Assembly: GCA_022605955.1 (NCBI GenBank) | Contig: JAKCOZ010000021.1 | Location: forward strand, 13,938,161 to 14,002,160 | Reading direction: 5' to 3' | DNA: 64,000 nucleotides | DNA from: Rallus limicola | Taxonomy: Eukaryota > Chordata > Aves > Gruiformes > Rallidae | Shown here: positions 30,735 through 58,962 of the stretch, piece by piece | Numbering within the stretch: the first letter of the stretch is position 1 | Layout: each line of letters begins with the position of its first letter | The notes under the pieces: model-generated | Database searches by the model: none | The model's input: the letters and a program-made list of their open reading frames with translations, nothing else | Told to the model about the DNA's origin: nothing | Program-made: the position numbers and the translations under genes

Positions 30735-30753
30735 CGCGCGTTGCCATGGCGAC
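30735..30753. promoter_or_regulatory. RFX X-box motif, copy 1
   Basis: GTTGCCATGGCGAC (30,740-30,753) is a near-perfect inverted-repeat X-box (consensus GTTGCCATGGCAAC) bound by RFX transcription factors. The 19-bp block including its CGCGC flank is repeated exactly 90 bp downstream. Confidence 0.65.
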
Positions 30754-30824
30754 CTCCCCCCCGCCGGGCAGCTCCCCAAACCCTGCGGCGGGATCAAACA
30801 CCGCCGCTGCGGCGTGAAGGAATA

Positions 30825-30843
30825 CGCGCGTTGCCATGGCGAC
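30825..30843. promoter_or_regulatory. RFX X-box motif, copy 2
   Basis: Exact 19-bp repeat of the X-box block that begins at 30,735. The DNA between the copies is not duplicated, so this is paired motif architecture and not a simple tandem repeat. Confidence 0.65.
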
Positions 30844-31181
30844 GGCGCTCATTAAGTACATGCATTCTCAACCTGCCCAATTACCGCCCCCTCCCCCGCG
30901 CACACCCTCACGCACACTCACACACGGCCCGGCCCGGCGCCCCTCCCGCCGCGGGCTCCGCCGCCCGACCCCCCCCTTCCCCATCCCCGTTTCCCCCCCC
31001 CCCCTCCCTCCTTCCCCCCCTCCCCGCCCGGTACGGCCCTGTTCGCGGCCCCGGGCCGGGCCGTGCTGGCGCCGCGGCGGCGGCGGCCCAACCGTAACGC
31101 GGCTCTACGCAGCGCACGCCGGGCCGGGCGGCCCCGCCGCGGCTCGGAGCGGAGCCCCGGCCGCCGGGCCCCCCCGTGGAG

Positions 31182-34100
31182 GTAAGGAGCGCGGCCGGGC
31201 ATTGCCCAGCCCGGGGGCCGCCTCCCTGCCCGGGCTCTCCGCCTTTGATTCTCCCCGCAGGCGAGGCCCTCTATCGCCGGGCGAGCGGGGCCGGGGCCTG
31301 CTGGGGCCGGGGTGGCGGGGCCGGGCCCGCCCCGCGCCGCCCCCCGTAGCCGGAGCGGCCCCGGGCCCGGCGGGGGAGGGAGGTTCCGCCATCGCCGCCT
31401 TTTATCGGAAGCCGGCCCGGGCGGCCCGGGCCCGGCGGCGCCGCAGCGTGCCGGCCAAGCGGGGAGACGGTGTGGGACGGGGAGCGGGGCTGCGACCGGC
31501 CGGCGGGAGCGGAGCGGGCAGGGGGTGCCCGGCCCGGCCCTGCCCTGCCCGCCCCGTGTCGGTGCGGGGCCGCAGCGTCGGTGTGCGGTGCGGGGTCTGT
31601 CTCTGCGCCCAGCGCTGGGGCACCTCAACTGCGAATTAAAACAAGAAAGGACCCGCGTCTCCTCCGGACAACGAGTTCTGTACTGGTGCGGCCGCGGGTC
31701 CCGCTGGGCGGACTGGTCTCTGCTGGGGGTGTGAGTGCGAGGCGGTGCCCGGGCGCCGTGCAGCAGAGGCAGGGCATGGGGCTGGAACACTCCCTGGCTT
31801 TCCCAAGAGATCCTCTCTGGGACACGCAGGGGTTGGAAGCTGTTTCTAAGCCTGGACGCTTGACCATGTTCCTTCTGGTGTTTCTCAAACACCGGGACAA
31901 CGTGTGCTGTGCTGGAGCCTGGAGATGACACCGGTGTGGCCCTTCAGAGGGTCTTGAAGCATGGAAGGCGTTAATCCAGCCCAGGAGAGCACAGCAAACA
32001 GCTCAGGCTACACATGGTCTAGGACAGGTTCTGGATTTATGTCCTTACTAATTTTAAATAAGATAAAAGACATTTTGAAATATCTTCAGCCTAGAGAAGG
32101 CTGTGGGAGAACCTCCTTGCAGCCTTCCAGTCCCTGAAAGGAGCAGAGAAACAGGAGGGAAATCAGCTTGTTGAAAGGGTAGATAATGGCAGGACAAGGG
32201 GGATGGAGTGAAGCTGAAGGAGGGAAGGGTTAGAGGAGGTATTGGGGGGAAACTCTTTCCAGAGAGAGTGGTGAGGGGCTGGAACAGGTTGCCCAGAGAG
32301 TGGGTGGGTGCCCCATCCCTGGGGGTGTTCAAGGCCAGGTTGGCTGGGGCCCTGGGCACCCTTGTGTAGCTCCAGGCATGGAGCAGGGGGGTTGGAGCTC
32401 TGTCATTCCTGGGGTTCCTTCCAACTCAGACCAGTCTGTGATTCTATGATTCTGCGACCATGTATCAACCCTCTTTAGATGTTTCTGCCTGCTCCTCACC
32501 ATAACTGGTAGCAAAATGCCATGTGTTATGCCCTAGCTTTGTGCGGGGCTGGGTGCTGTGCCAGGGCTGGTGCTGTCTGATGGCAGCAGAATAGAACATG
32601 CCCGTGTCCTCTCAGTGGTGACTGGGGGTCTGTGCCCAGTCAGAGCTTCTGGGGCTTCAGGCTGCCTTCTGGCCTCAGCATCGGGCTGGGCTGGTGTGTG
32701 TGTGGGGTGTGTGTGGCACATGGGATCACTGGTAACTGCTCGTTCTCCCTATTTCTGTGAGCAGATCCACAGGCCCAGGAGCTTGTCTCAGTGGCAGTGA
32801 CACTCCTGGGGACAGCAGGTGATGCCCAGCCCAAGTGTCTCTGCATATGAACCTAAAGCTGAGGGCAGCTTGCTGCTCTCTTGCCCTTGAAGATCTCTGT
32901 CTTCAAGAATCTATTTGCTATTTTGAAATCAGCATTTACTGCATGGAAGGGCATGTTATCCTGTTTGGAGATGTTGGTAAATACCATGGTCCATTCCATA
33001 CTTCATCCCATGCTGCAGCAGAACATAGGAGGGCTTTGTGGCCCCTGGTTTATTCAATAGGAGGCTTTGCCTCCTGGGTTTAAAGAAAGCAACAGTCAGA
33101 TCTGGAAGGGAAAAGGGGTGTGTGTGTGTTTATCTGCTGGGCCACCTGCTTCTGCAAAGGGTTGTTAAGGAGCATGCTCCTGTGTGTGTATCTTCTGCCT
33201 TGCTCTTAGTCTCTTAAATGTCTTCCCTGGGCAATGCCAGAAGACAGAGGAGGATCCAGAGGAGCAGCTCCCGGTCAACCTTGGGTCCTGCTGTGGGCCT
33301 GTTTCCACCAACAAGAAAGAGGTTGATCTGGTCAGAGGTGCCAGGAGAGGCATGGACACCACTGCTGAGGGCAGATAAAGAGGAACAGGAGGGACAGCTT
33401 GTTGCAGGGCAGGGCCATGGGCTGGATGGGCTCCTCTGCCTCTCCTGAGCTCCTTGGAGCTGGTCAGGAGCCTCCAAGGAGCAACCTCTTTCTTGTTCCC
33501 TAATGCTTTGTGCCACCTCCTGGCTTTCAAGCACATGTAGAGAAGAAACTGGTGCAAACAGCTCTTCCAGTGGAGCCTCTGGGCACATGGTTGGGGGTCC
33601 CAGGGGAGGCTGATCAGGGCCAGTAGTGCCTGACACCTTACCCACTCCTTGAAATTCATGGCTAAAGGGGTTGAACATCACCAGTTGTGTGAATAACTCA
33701 ATTGCATGCAGTGGACTTCATGTTCCCCACCCCCTTCCCTCCCCAGTTAACTCCTATTGCTTGTGGAATTCTCTTGTGCAGGTAGAAGATCAAGGGTGAC
33801 TGCCCAACTGGAGAACTTCAGGGACCTCTGTCCTCTCCAGGAGGACTGGCAACCCTCAGCCACAGTCTGTGTCAGAGTGGTGTAGGCCCCAGTGGGAGCC
33901 AGTAGCAGCCATAGCTTGTGGTGGACCTGCTGAACTCATACCATCTTATGGTGGTGCCAGGTAAGAAAAATCCTTTTGTGTTTGTAGGTTCTGAGCTGGA
34001 ATCTTGCAATAGGGGCTTCACTAGGTCATGTTGGTACCCACTGTGACCTTCCTGCTGTTCTGTTGGGTTCACTAGGCCATTAATACATCTTACTGGGGTT

Positions 34101-34210
34101 TCTGCTGGGAGGTGGTGGAATGGGAGAGACCGTCCTCCTCACTACCTTTCTCACTCCTTTGTTGTGTTTGTCCTTGTATCCAACTTGGTTTCTTTCTTGC
34201 TGTCTTCTAG
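31182..34210 (+). other. L3MBTL1 first intron (inferred)
   Basis: This lies between the putative 5' UTR exon donor and the acceptor of the start-codon exon. It holds the tail of the CpG island and one CR1 copy; no coding exon is recognised. Additional non-coding 5' exons cannot be excluded. Confidence 0.5.
32084..32454 (+). mobile_element. CR1 fragment in L3MBTL1 first intron
   Basis: Starts CTTCAGCCTAGAGAAGGCT, with GGAACAGGTTGCCCAGAGAG, TTCAAGGCCAGGTTGGCTGG and a GATTCTATGATTCTG 3' end. It is plus strand. The GGCCAGGTTGGCTGGGGCCC stretch identifies the same CR1 subfamily as the copies at 49,308 and 60,249. Confidence 0.93.
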
Positions 34211-34237
34211 TGGCTCCCTCTGTGCCCGGGCAAGGTG

Positions 34238-50942
<16,705 letters not shown>

Positions 50943-53770
50943 CTTTTCTTGGCCCAGTTGGGACCCTCCCTCAGCACCGGTGCTGCCAAACTGTCCGGTC
51001 AGGACAGAGACTCCCTGACTGACTGCAGCTTGTCATGTCCTGCTCATGTCCCCTCAAATGCTGCATCTCCACTCTCCCACCAGTCCATGTCCCATCCTCT
51101 CCCTTCCATTCCACACTGCCCTTCTCCTCCAGCGCTGGGTACAGGCTGACCCCAAGGCTCGGGGCAGCTGCAGAGACAGAGGGTGGGCATGGGACTAACC
51201 TGTCTTGGTGTGACAGCTGCCCCTGTGTCCTGCTGTGACTGCACCAATTTGGGGGGTGTGAGGCATGGGAGAGCAGAGCAAAGGGTGTAGCACCTGGGGC
51301 TGACACCACTGCTGAAGTCACCCAGACAAGGGAAGTGTATGTGCTTGTACACATTTAAAGGCTGGTCTTAGCTTTGCTCAGCAGCTGAGAGAGATTTGCT
51401 CCCTCCCCCCCCTCTGGGGACATTGTGTTAACATCATTTCTGAGAGATGCTGGAGAAGCTTCTGCTCACTTTGCCTTTTTCTCTGAATTCTTTTGCCTTT
51501 CCCTTTTAAGACCAGATGATGACCTTGCTTTGCCCCTTCACCACACTGGGAACCAGTGGCCTATCTCTTGCTCCTTTCAGGGAGCAGTGTGTCCTGGCTG
51601 CTGCTTAGCCCATGGTTCAGCACCTGGGCTTCATTTCTCTTTACACAGCAGCCCCAGGGCAATGCAGGGGCAGGCCTGAGTGGGCGCAGAACAAGCTCCA
51701 CTTCCTCTTGCACTTCAGGCTGTCTTGGCCAGCATGTCTCTAAGAGAAAGGACACTTGGTTAACTTGTTCCCCTTGCAGTGGTTAAAAAGTCCTCTGCAA
51801 AGGTGATCTGGGCCCTCAATTAGAAGCAAGGCCTCTCCCCAAGCAGGGGCAGCTGCTGAGGACAAGAAGCATCTGTTGCTCTGCAGGCAGATCCATGGCT
51901 CGCTTCTGAAAGCGTTCCCGAGTTGGCCAACTCGACACAGCCACGCTGCCTTCTCCCCTTCTTTTGCCCTTGCTATGTACCTGGGTTTTGCTGTCTGAAG
52001 AGCAGGATCTCCTGCTGTCCCTGTATCCCTTACCCACAGAGCTAAAAGAAGTTCAGCAGTTAACTTTATTTCCCTGTCCTGTTGGTAACACAGCACCTTT
52101 TCAGCCAGGGTACCGGCACTTCTGGGATTCCTGTTGTAGTGCTGTCCCTTGTCAGGGAGGGGAGGCCAAGTGGGCTGGGGCTCTGCAGCTAAGAAAGCCA
52201 ACATTCCTGGGGCATCCTGACAAAGGCCAAGACAGCTTCTGATAGTCCCTGTGTCCCCTGACAGCACCCACACTGCTCTTGCTGTGGTGTCATGCTGTGG
52301 GTGCTGTTGGAGCAGTGGTGTGTGGTGCTGGAGGGCAGCTGCCTGCCCCATGGGCTCTCCATAGCCTGCAGTGATGTGAGCCGTGTCCCACGTCCACTTT
52401 CTTTCCTGTTCCCAAGAATGACATATCAGTAGCAAACCAAGCTTTCCCCCTTTCCCAGTGCCTAAAGACAGGGATGAAGGGATCTTAGCAAGTGCACCAG
52501 CAACGTGTCTTGGAGCAGCACTGCCTTGGGAGCCACTGTCACACCTGGGTCGATCTCTTCTAGGCTTCCCATGGAAATGTAGCATTTTGACTCTTTCTTA
52601 TTGAATATTTGGGGTCACATTTGACCTGCTCTTGAACCGCCTGCTGCTTGCTCTTCACACAGGACTTTGAACTGGTCCGTGTATTTGTTTTGTCAATGCT
52701 TGGGTTTGATACAGGCAGCTCTCCCTCTCCTTTCCCTTTTTATTTTCTCCCATCTCTTCAAGCACTGCAGTGTGGCCAGCTGTGGAGAGGGGGGAGTGGG
52801 AAGGAACAGACATGTCCCTGCATCCCGCAGTCACTCCCCAGGTCACCCTTGATCTGTAGTATATGGTCCTGAAGTTGGGTCTCTCCAGCTGGTGGGGAGT
52901 CACTTTCTCAGCCACTGTGTGCTGGGGGAGAAGAGGAGCCCCAGGACTTTCAGCTATGGGGCTGCCAGTGGTGCTGAGGCCTCTCCAGCCATGGTCTAGA
53001 ACGGAGTGGCTCCCTTACACAGGGCACAGTTATTGAGCTTAGACCAAACATCCTATGAAAACATCCTGTTCTCACCATCCCTCCTGTTGAGGCAGGGACT
53101 AAGCACTGGCCCTGGGTGCTGGGACAGGATTTGCTACCCAGGTCTCAGATCTGAAACTGGCACAAAGGACGAAGAGCCTTGTCTCTCCTGGTGGCCCTGA
53201 AAGCGGTGGTGGTGGTGAGCTCAGAAGATCCCTGCTGAAGGGGAAGAGGAGCCCTGAGCCAAGCCATGGATTGCCCGCTGACAGCAAACAGCCACCACCA
53301 GCAGCTCTTGCTCCGCTGTTGGGTGCACTCAAGCTGTCTTCTGCTTGGGCACCAGCAAACCTCTGGGAGGGGCGTGCTCCTGGCTGTGCCAGCCCGTGGG
53401 GACCTGCATTACTGGGATTCTTTTGGCCTCTTTCAAAGAAAGCAGATGTGAACTGGGCAGGACTGCCACGGTGCTCCCCCTTGGCTGGGGTCTCTGCGGG
53501 CTCTGAGCTCTGCGTGGGGAGTGGCTGCCAGGAAAACCAGCCCCGCTGGAAGGGTGATGGGAGATGGGAAGGTCTCTGCCCCACATGCTTCCTGCTGCTC
53601 TGAGCAGCAGCCCGTGGGTTGCTCAGGCTGACTCAGCTGTTTGAGTAAGAAGCTTCTGGAATTCATCTTGGGTGAGAAAGTTACAGGGTCTGTCGGTGGT
53701 CAAGGGCTATTTACTGTTAACACTTGGAACCTTCTTGTTTCATTTCCAATGAAACCAAACCCAAAGCATT

Positions 53771-53794
53771 GTGTGTGTGTGTGTGTGTGTGTGT
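53771..53794. repeat. (GT)12 microsatellite
   Basis: Twelve uninterrupted GT units, followed by an imperfect GT-rich tail to about 53,820. It is likely to be length-polymorphic. Confidence 0.95.
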
Positions 53795-54988
53795 ATGGGT
53801 GTGTGGATGGGTGTGTGTGGAAGTGCCACGACGCCGTTTCCTCTGCTGTTGGTGTGTTGCTGTTTTAATGTGGTGGTCTCTGGCTGTGGAGGTGACAGGC
53901 TCTGGTCCCAGGGTCTAGAGCGATGTGTCCTCCATGAGCAGAAGTCATCTCTGGTCCCAGGAGGGAAGCCAGGAGAAGGAAGGTTTGCTGCACCCCTGGC
54001 CTTGGCAGGTCCTCCATCCTTCAGAGCACTGATTGGGAGTCCCCCCCTCAGGGAGCATCAAGGGCAGCTGTGACCAAGGCAGAAGCACCAATGTTTCTTA
54101 TCCTTCCCCTGTTGCCCAACCAAGCTCCTCACAGGGATGTCTGCTGTCATGTCACCAAGAAGCCAGAGAGGGTGATGGGGCAGAGTCTGGCCCACAGGTT
54201 CCCCTCTGGGGTCTATCTGAGACATGCGACTGCAGCCAAAATTTCTAAGCCCAGGAAATGTTCAAGTCAGATGTTTTTTTGAGTGGAGGCTTCCAAGCCT
54301 GTGCTCCTGCCATGCCTGTCTCTGCTGCAGATGGCAGGGCTCAGCTGGAGCCAGGGCCTGTCCCACCCTGTGCTCCAGCCTTGGGCAAGGGCTGTCTTCT
54401 GGGGGCAGCTGGTCCGTGGGTTGCATGGGAGCAGCTGAAGCCTCTGGGAAAGGGGTGTTTTTTTGTGGCAGTGGGCAGCAGCGTGACAGTGTCAGGCCAA
54501 GGTCTCTGTTTCTGTGGGAGCAGCCAGCCTGAAGCTCAGTGAGGAGGGTGGCCATGCCTGCCTTCCTCCAGTGATTTCCATGTCAGTTGCAAGCACTTTT
54601 AGAAAAGAAGGAAACCCTCCCAACTGCCTAGGAGCACAGGGGGCTTGGGGCAGCTGCTGCCTGCAGAGGCAAGTCTGGGGACACGAGTGCAATGAGGGGC
54701 GATGGTGGAAGAGGAGGGAGCTGTGAGAGGGATGCAACTTGGCTGCTTCTGCTCCTCTGTTCCTCATCTCCTAACCTCTGGGAGAGGACTCCTCAGTGCA
54801 GAGGAGAGGGCAAGACCCAAGGCCTGCAGCCTAGCTCCCTTCTTCCAATCCACCCTTTCCCTCTGGGGCTTGAGGCTCTCTAGTCCTTGGAGGAGGGAAA
54901 GGGGTGTGCATTTTGGACGGAGTGTGATTATGAGAACAAAAGCTTTTTTGCACTTTCATTCATTTTGCACTCATTTTTAATTTCTAAA

Positions 54989-55005
54989 CCCCCCCCCCCC
55001 CCCCC
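54989..55005. repeat. C17 homopolymer
   Basis: A run of 17 C followed by T5, in the presumed L3MBTL1 3' UTR. The length may be affected by sequencing error. Confidence 0.9.
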
Positions 55006-55204
55006 TTTTTGATATTCACACCTCCCTCCTCTTTGTGTTTTCATATCAAAAATACTTTTCTTGTAGCCAGTAAAGCTATTCTGGAACTTTGTGTCCTGAG
55101 TATACAGAGGTTTAAAGGTCCTATATATATAAATTTATATCTGTATAAAAGTAAATTTATATATATAGCTCATGGTGTGATGTGTTTTGTCAGTGTTTTA
55201 AAAT

Positions 55205-55210
55205 AATAAA
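55205..55210 (+). other. Poly(A) signal for L3MBTL1
   Basis: AATAAA at the end of an AT-rich segment, followed by a GT-rich stretch (GAATGTGAGCAATGG). It is the last plus-strand signal before the opposing receptor gene. Confidence 0.6.
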
Positions 55211-55445
55211 CGAATGTGAGCAATGGAAGCCTGTGCAGTTGGAGACTGGTTATTCAGCCCTGCTGCCTCTCCTGGGGAACGATGCTTGTTCCTGTCCGGG
55301 ACAGACAGAAGCACAGACACACCCACACAGGTGTGTATGGACCCCCCACCTTGGGTCACCCCAGCCATGCAGAGCCCAAAGCCCACCAGACCCTTGCCTA
55401 TCCCACAGATGGACTCCTGGAGGCAGCTGGATGGGTAAGGGATGC

Positions 55446-55451
55446 TTTATT
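55446..55451 (-). other. Poly(A) signal for the Ig-like receptor gene
   Basis: TTTATT on the plus strand is AATAAA on the minus strand, 132 bp beyond the receptor stop codon. It predicts a short 3' UTR of roughly 150 bases. Confidence 0.6.
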
Positions 55452-55582
55452 TATCTGACTGTGAGATGCTGGAATGGAATCCCAGTGTTCCCTTAGTGGT
55501 CCCAGTCATGGGGAGCTCTGGGTGTCTGGCATCTGGAGCAGCATGGTCATCTGGCAGAGGCAGCAGGGAGCTGTGCCCCATC

Positions 55583-57543
55583 CTAGCCGTGTCCCAGCAG
55601 CCCTGGCCTGGACTGGTGTCTGCACGTGGCCTCAGCCACTATCAGCCCCATCAGGACCAGGACCCCAGCCCCAAGCACCAGGCGCACCACGTTGATCCAG
55701 GTGTAATCTCCAGGGGACAGAAAGGGACAGTCACTGGGAGGCCCTGGGAGGACATCAACCTCCCCTCCCCCCCCCCACCACCTCCTCCGGGAGCTCCCAG
55801 ACCAAAGGAATCCTATGGGGGAAACAGGGCACCCAAGGGGACAAAAGGGCTGCACATGGTGCTCCCGGGGCAAACGGCCACTCAGGGGCAAGGGGACACA
55901 TGGGGGAGCTAGAGAGGCAGCAAGGGAAGCTCACAGGGAGCAAAGGGCTCCTGTCAGCAACACCTCCCACATCCCTGCTCACGGGATCACCCCCACAGTC
56001 TCTGGTCTGTCACTCTCCCAGTGGCACCAAAGATGGGGAGGAGGACGGGAACATGGAGCTGTCCCACACCAGCCAGTGCTGCTGGGCTACGACACGATGC
56101 ACGACTGTCCCTGGGGCTGGTAGGTGTCCCCTGGCTCTTGCCCTCCGCCCCCCCCCCCAGCTGACAGCCTAACAACTCTGTGTCTATAGGTCATCCATAG
56201 GGTCTCTGAGGAGTTGGCAAGGCTCAAACCCATCTGAAGGAAGCTGTGATCCTCTGCTTAGCCCCATGATACAGCTTCTTCCTCGCCCCCCCCCCACATC
56301 CTCTTTTCTAGTTCCCTGGGATGCAGCAGAAACCCAAGGAGAAGAGTAGTCTGTTACCAGTGGGGCTTTCTCACCTCTCACTGCCAAATCCAGGGTGTTG
56401 CTGCGAGCAGACCACTGGAACAACCACCCTGGTTTCACCCCCCTGGTGAAACACTGGCAGCTGTAGCGACCCTCGTTGCCTTTATGAACACGGCTGAGGT
56501 TGAAATAATTTTGTTCCTTTGAGAGTGAGTCAAGGACTTCAGCCTGGCCCTCCAGGTACAGGAAACAGACAGCTGCAGAGTGTGCGATGGTGCAACGGAA
56601 AGCCACGTGAGCTCCTGCAGCCACCTCACACCCAGGCAGGACAGAGAGGACAGGCTGGGGGAGCTGGAACTCTGCGGGCAGAGGAGAGGGTGTGAGAAGG
56701 TCTGCAGGGCTTTGACATGGTGGCAGGAGCTACCGAGACCTTCATGACCCCACCACCTAGCTCAGGCAGAGGTGAAGATGATCCCCACCTCTCTGAGCCA
56801 GGGAGGATGGGAGACACCTGCCTGTTATGAGAAGACAAATGGCCACATTGCATCCTGGTCTGCCCGTGTGGCACCGGACCCCAGGCAAAGGGGCAGCAGC
56901 GTCTCTCTCACCTTGCACCTTGATATCCAGGGTTCCACTGCGAGCCAGCACGGTGCCCCCCTCCAGGTAATGGCAGTTGTAGACACCTATGTCCTCCTGG
57001 GTGGCATTAGAGATGGGGAACTCGGCCCTGCTGCCATGCCCCATCAGGGTACGGAGCAGTTGGCCGTTCTTGTACAGCACGAAACTCCCACTGTCACCCT
57101 GGTAACTGCAGCAGACAGTGGTGGAGCCTCCCAGTGGGATCACCCCAGGTGGCTTCAAGAAGATGGAGATTGTGGGGGCGCCTGCACAGGGAGAGAGGTG
57201 CTGCCAGACAAACAGGCAGCCCCCAGTGTCTGGCTGCCCTGAGGTGAGCCCGGAGCTGACTCCAGGCCCTGTTTCCACACAAGGCTATGAAAATTTTGTT
57301 CTGTGGACTTGGGGAAGAGCCCTGGGAGATGGGCAGGAGCCCAGAGAGATGTCCAAACTCCCCACCTGCCCCCTCATGATACTCACTCGCTGTAACATTG
57401 CCCTGTGCCGACAGCCAAGCACCTGCAAGCAAAACAGCCCTCTAGCACTCCTGTAGAGTCTCTAGAAACCTCCCGTGCCCCTCTGGGATCCCACACCACC
57501 TCTGGCACTCACCGAAGGCCAGCACATGGGTCACAGGAAGCAT
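55583..57543 (-). CDS. Two-Ig-domain activating receptor, leukocyte-receptor-complex type
   Basis: Predicted type I membrane receptor of 252 aa that should couple to the ITAM adaptor FcR-gamma. Exons on the minus strand are 57543-57513, 57422-57387, 57181-56912, 56671-56375 and 55707-55583; all introns are phase 1. The signal peptide is split over exon 1 and a 36-bp mini-exon, a hallmark of leukocyte-receptor-complex (LRC) genes. Ig1 has C46/C47 and C92, with the YNCHY motif and an NAT glycosylation site at N81. Ig2 has C139 and C184 plus a WSARSNTLDL end, like the WSxxSxxL motif of LILR and FCAR receptors. The transmembrane segment (about 216-238) carries R220 in an NVVRLVLGAG context, as in GPVI and OSCAR. 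The tail is short with no ITIM. Chicken has an LRC-related IgY Fc receptor (ggFcR) that I recall mapping to chromosome 20; this could be a relative with fewer domains. Ligand unknown. Confidence 0.88.
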
Positions 57544-58962
57544 CACGTCCCTCTTGGCTCCCTCCGTCCTCGGCTCAAGCTGGGCTTCTGCAGAGAAGGC
57601 GTTGGGCAGAGGCACTGAGCAGCTGGGTGGCTTCCTGTGGGTCCTGCTATGTCCTCGTGACACAAACCACCTTCTGACCCACAGCTTGGGGTTCTGCAGA
57701 CCCACTTGCAGGGCTGAGTTGATTGGACTGGAACCAGAATGTCCCAGGCAGCTGCCCAGGACTGGTCATCCGTGATGATGTGATCTTACGATCCTACAGA
57801 CCTTAGGAGAGACACTATGAAGGCTTTTTGTTTCTCTTTCTTGGCTCTGGTCACTTGATGGGGAAATGGCTTCCTCTTAGCCCTTGCGAAATAGGGTGAT
57901 GTTCTGCAACTGGGGTGGGGAGGAGAGACAGTGCAGGACTCTGAGCTTCAACAAGTGACATCATAAAATATTTTAATATGACAAAGTAAAAAGGGGACTT
58001 TAGCTAGCAAGTAAACCCTACATCCCTTCAGAGGCAGGGCACCCCACTTTCTGCAGCACTGATGGATCCCAGAGAGATTTTTCCCACGTCATGCTGTGCA
58101 AATCCCATCTGTGGAGATGTGCCCAGCATCTGAAGGAGCATAGGATTTACTTTTGATTTATGTTCCTCTTTGTTATTCTAAACCACTAAACCAGATATTT
58201 TAACCATTTGACCATTTATTGTCAAGTCCCTCTCACCCGGGTCCAGGAAGACCTCTGCACCATGTCATACCCCTCGTCATGCCCAGAAACCCTGCATGGT
58301 GACCCCCAACACAGTGTGGACCAGGTGATGGAGAGGAAAAGGACACTGTGTCCAGCCACAGGCCATGGTCAGGCTGTGCTCTTCCTGACAGCCTGTGGAG
58401 CAGGCTTGGTGGCTTCACAGAGTGGAACAGGAGGACTTTCCTTGTTGCCTCTTCAAGGGCTCTTTCATTCCAACTGGCTATATTGTCTTTCATCAGAGGA
58501 GGTACAGCATTATCTCCTACCTGTAGGTTTGGATCCAGCCCATTCCTCATCCATCCAGGCCTCCCCAATCCTGTGCTGGAGCAACAGCAAGGTCCTTGCT
58601 CCAAATAACTGTTCACTTCCACCACACCTGGAGCTTGGTGTCTGGCCTTCTCAGCTGCCATCTAGTCTGGGTTGGCCAGTGGTATAGATAAAAGGTTAAT
58701 GAAACAGGGGAAGTCGCTTGCACCCTTGGATGATATGGAAGCAGGGTAAGCAGGAAAAGGAAGGGTTGTGGGACTGGAGCTGTGTGGTACAGGTGGCAGC
58801 ATGTTCAGGGATGAGATTGCTGCAGCATCTGTAGCTCCCTGCCCTCCTGCAAGCTTCAGTCTGGCATGTCCTGTGTTCCTCCAGCTGCACACAATCTCTG
58901 ACCCAACTGGCCCCATAAGGAACAAAACCACAGAGCTCAGGGCTTAGCAGATGTAAGGATGG
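57544..58962. other. Spacer upstream of the receptor gene
   Basis: Contains the presumed minus-strand promoter of the receptor, without an obvious TATA box at a fixed distance. Open frames on both strands between 58,208 and 59,133 show no domain or splice pattern and are not called. Confidence 0.4.

Larger units (their letters stand above)
30360..31660. promoter_or_regulatory. CpG island, L3MBTL1 promoter and non-coding first exon
   Basis: Very GC- and CpG-rich sequence with long C runs. A splice donor GGAG|GTAAGG at about 31,181-31,182 fits a 5' UTR exon that would join the acceptor at 34,209-34,210, immediately before the L3MBTL1 start codon. The position of transcription start is not determined. 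Long open frames on both strands here reflect the scarcity of stop codons in GC-rich DNA. Confidence 0.7.
50943..55215 (+). other. L3MBTL1 3' UTR (inferred, about 4.3 kb)
   Basis: From the stop codon to the first credible poly(A) signal (55,205-55,210) there is no coding signal and no recognised repeat family. The 3' end is AT-rich with TATATATA stretches, which is typical of a vertebrate 3' UTR end. A (GT)12 and a C17 run lie within it. Earlier polyadenylation cannot be excluded. Confidence 0.55.

Noticed and set aside
30836..31931. Long open frames on both strands in the L3MBTL1 CpG island
   Set aside because: GC-rich DNA has few stop codons. The peptides are low-complexity Pro/Arg/Gly/Ala and lack any recognisable domain.
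56772..57242. 156-aa plus-strand frame
   Set aside because: It is antisense to the first Ig exon of the receptor, whose minus-strand frame has clear Ig motifs and splice sites.
58208..58687. 159-aa plus-strand frame between the receptor and the LTR
   Set aside because: No domain, no splice context, no promoter, and an overlapping minus-strand frame of similar size. I cannot support it as a gene.
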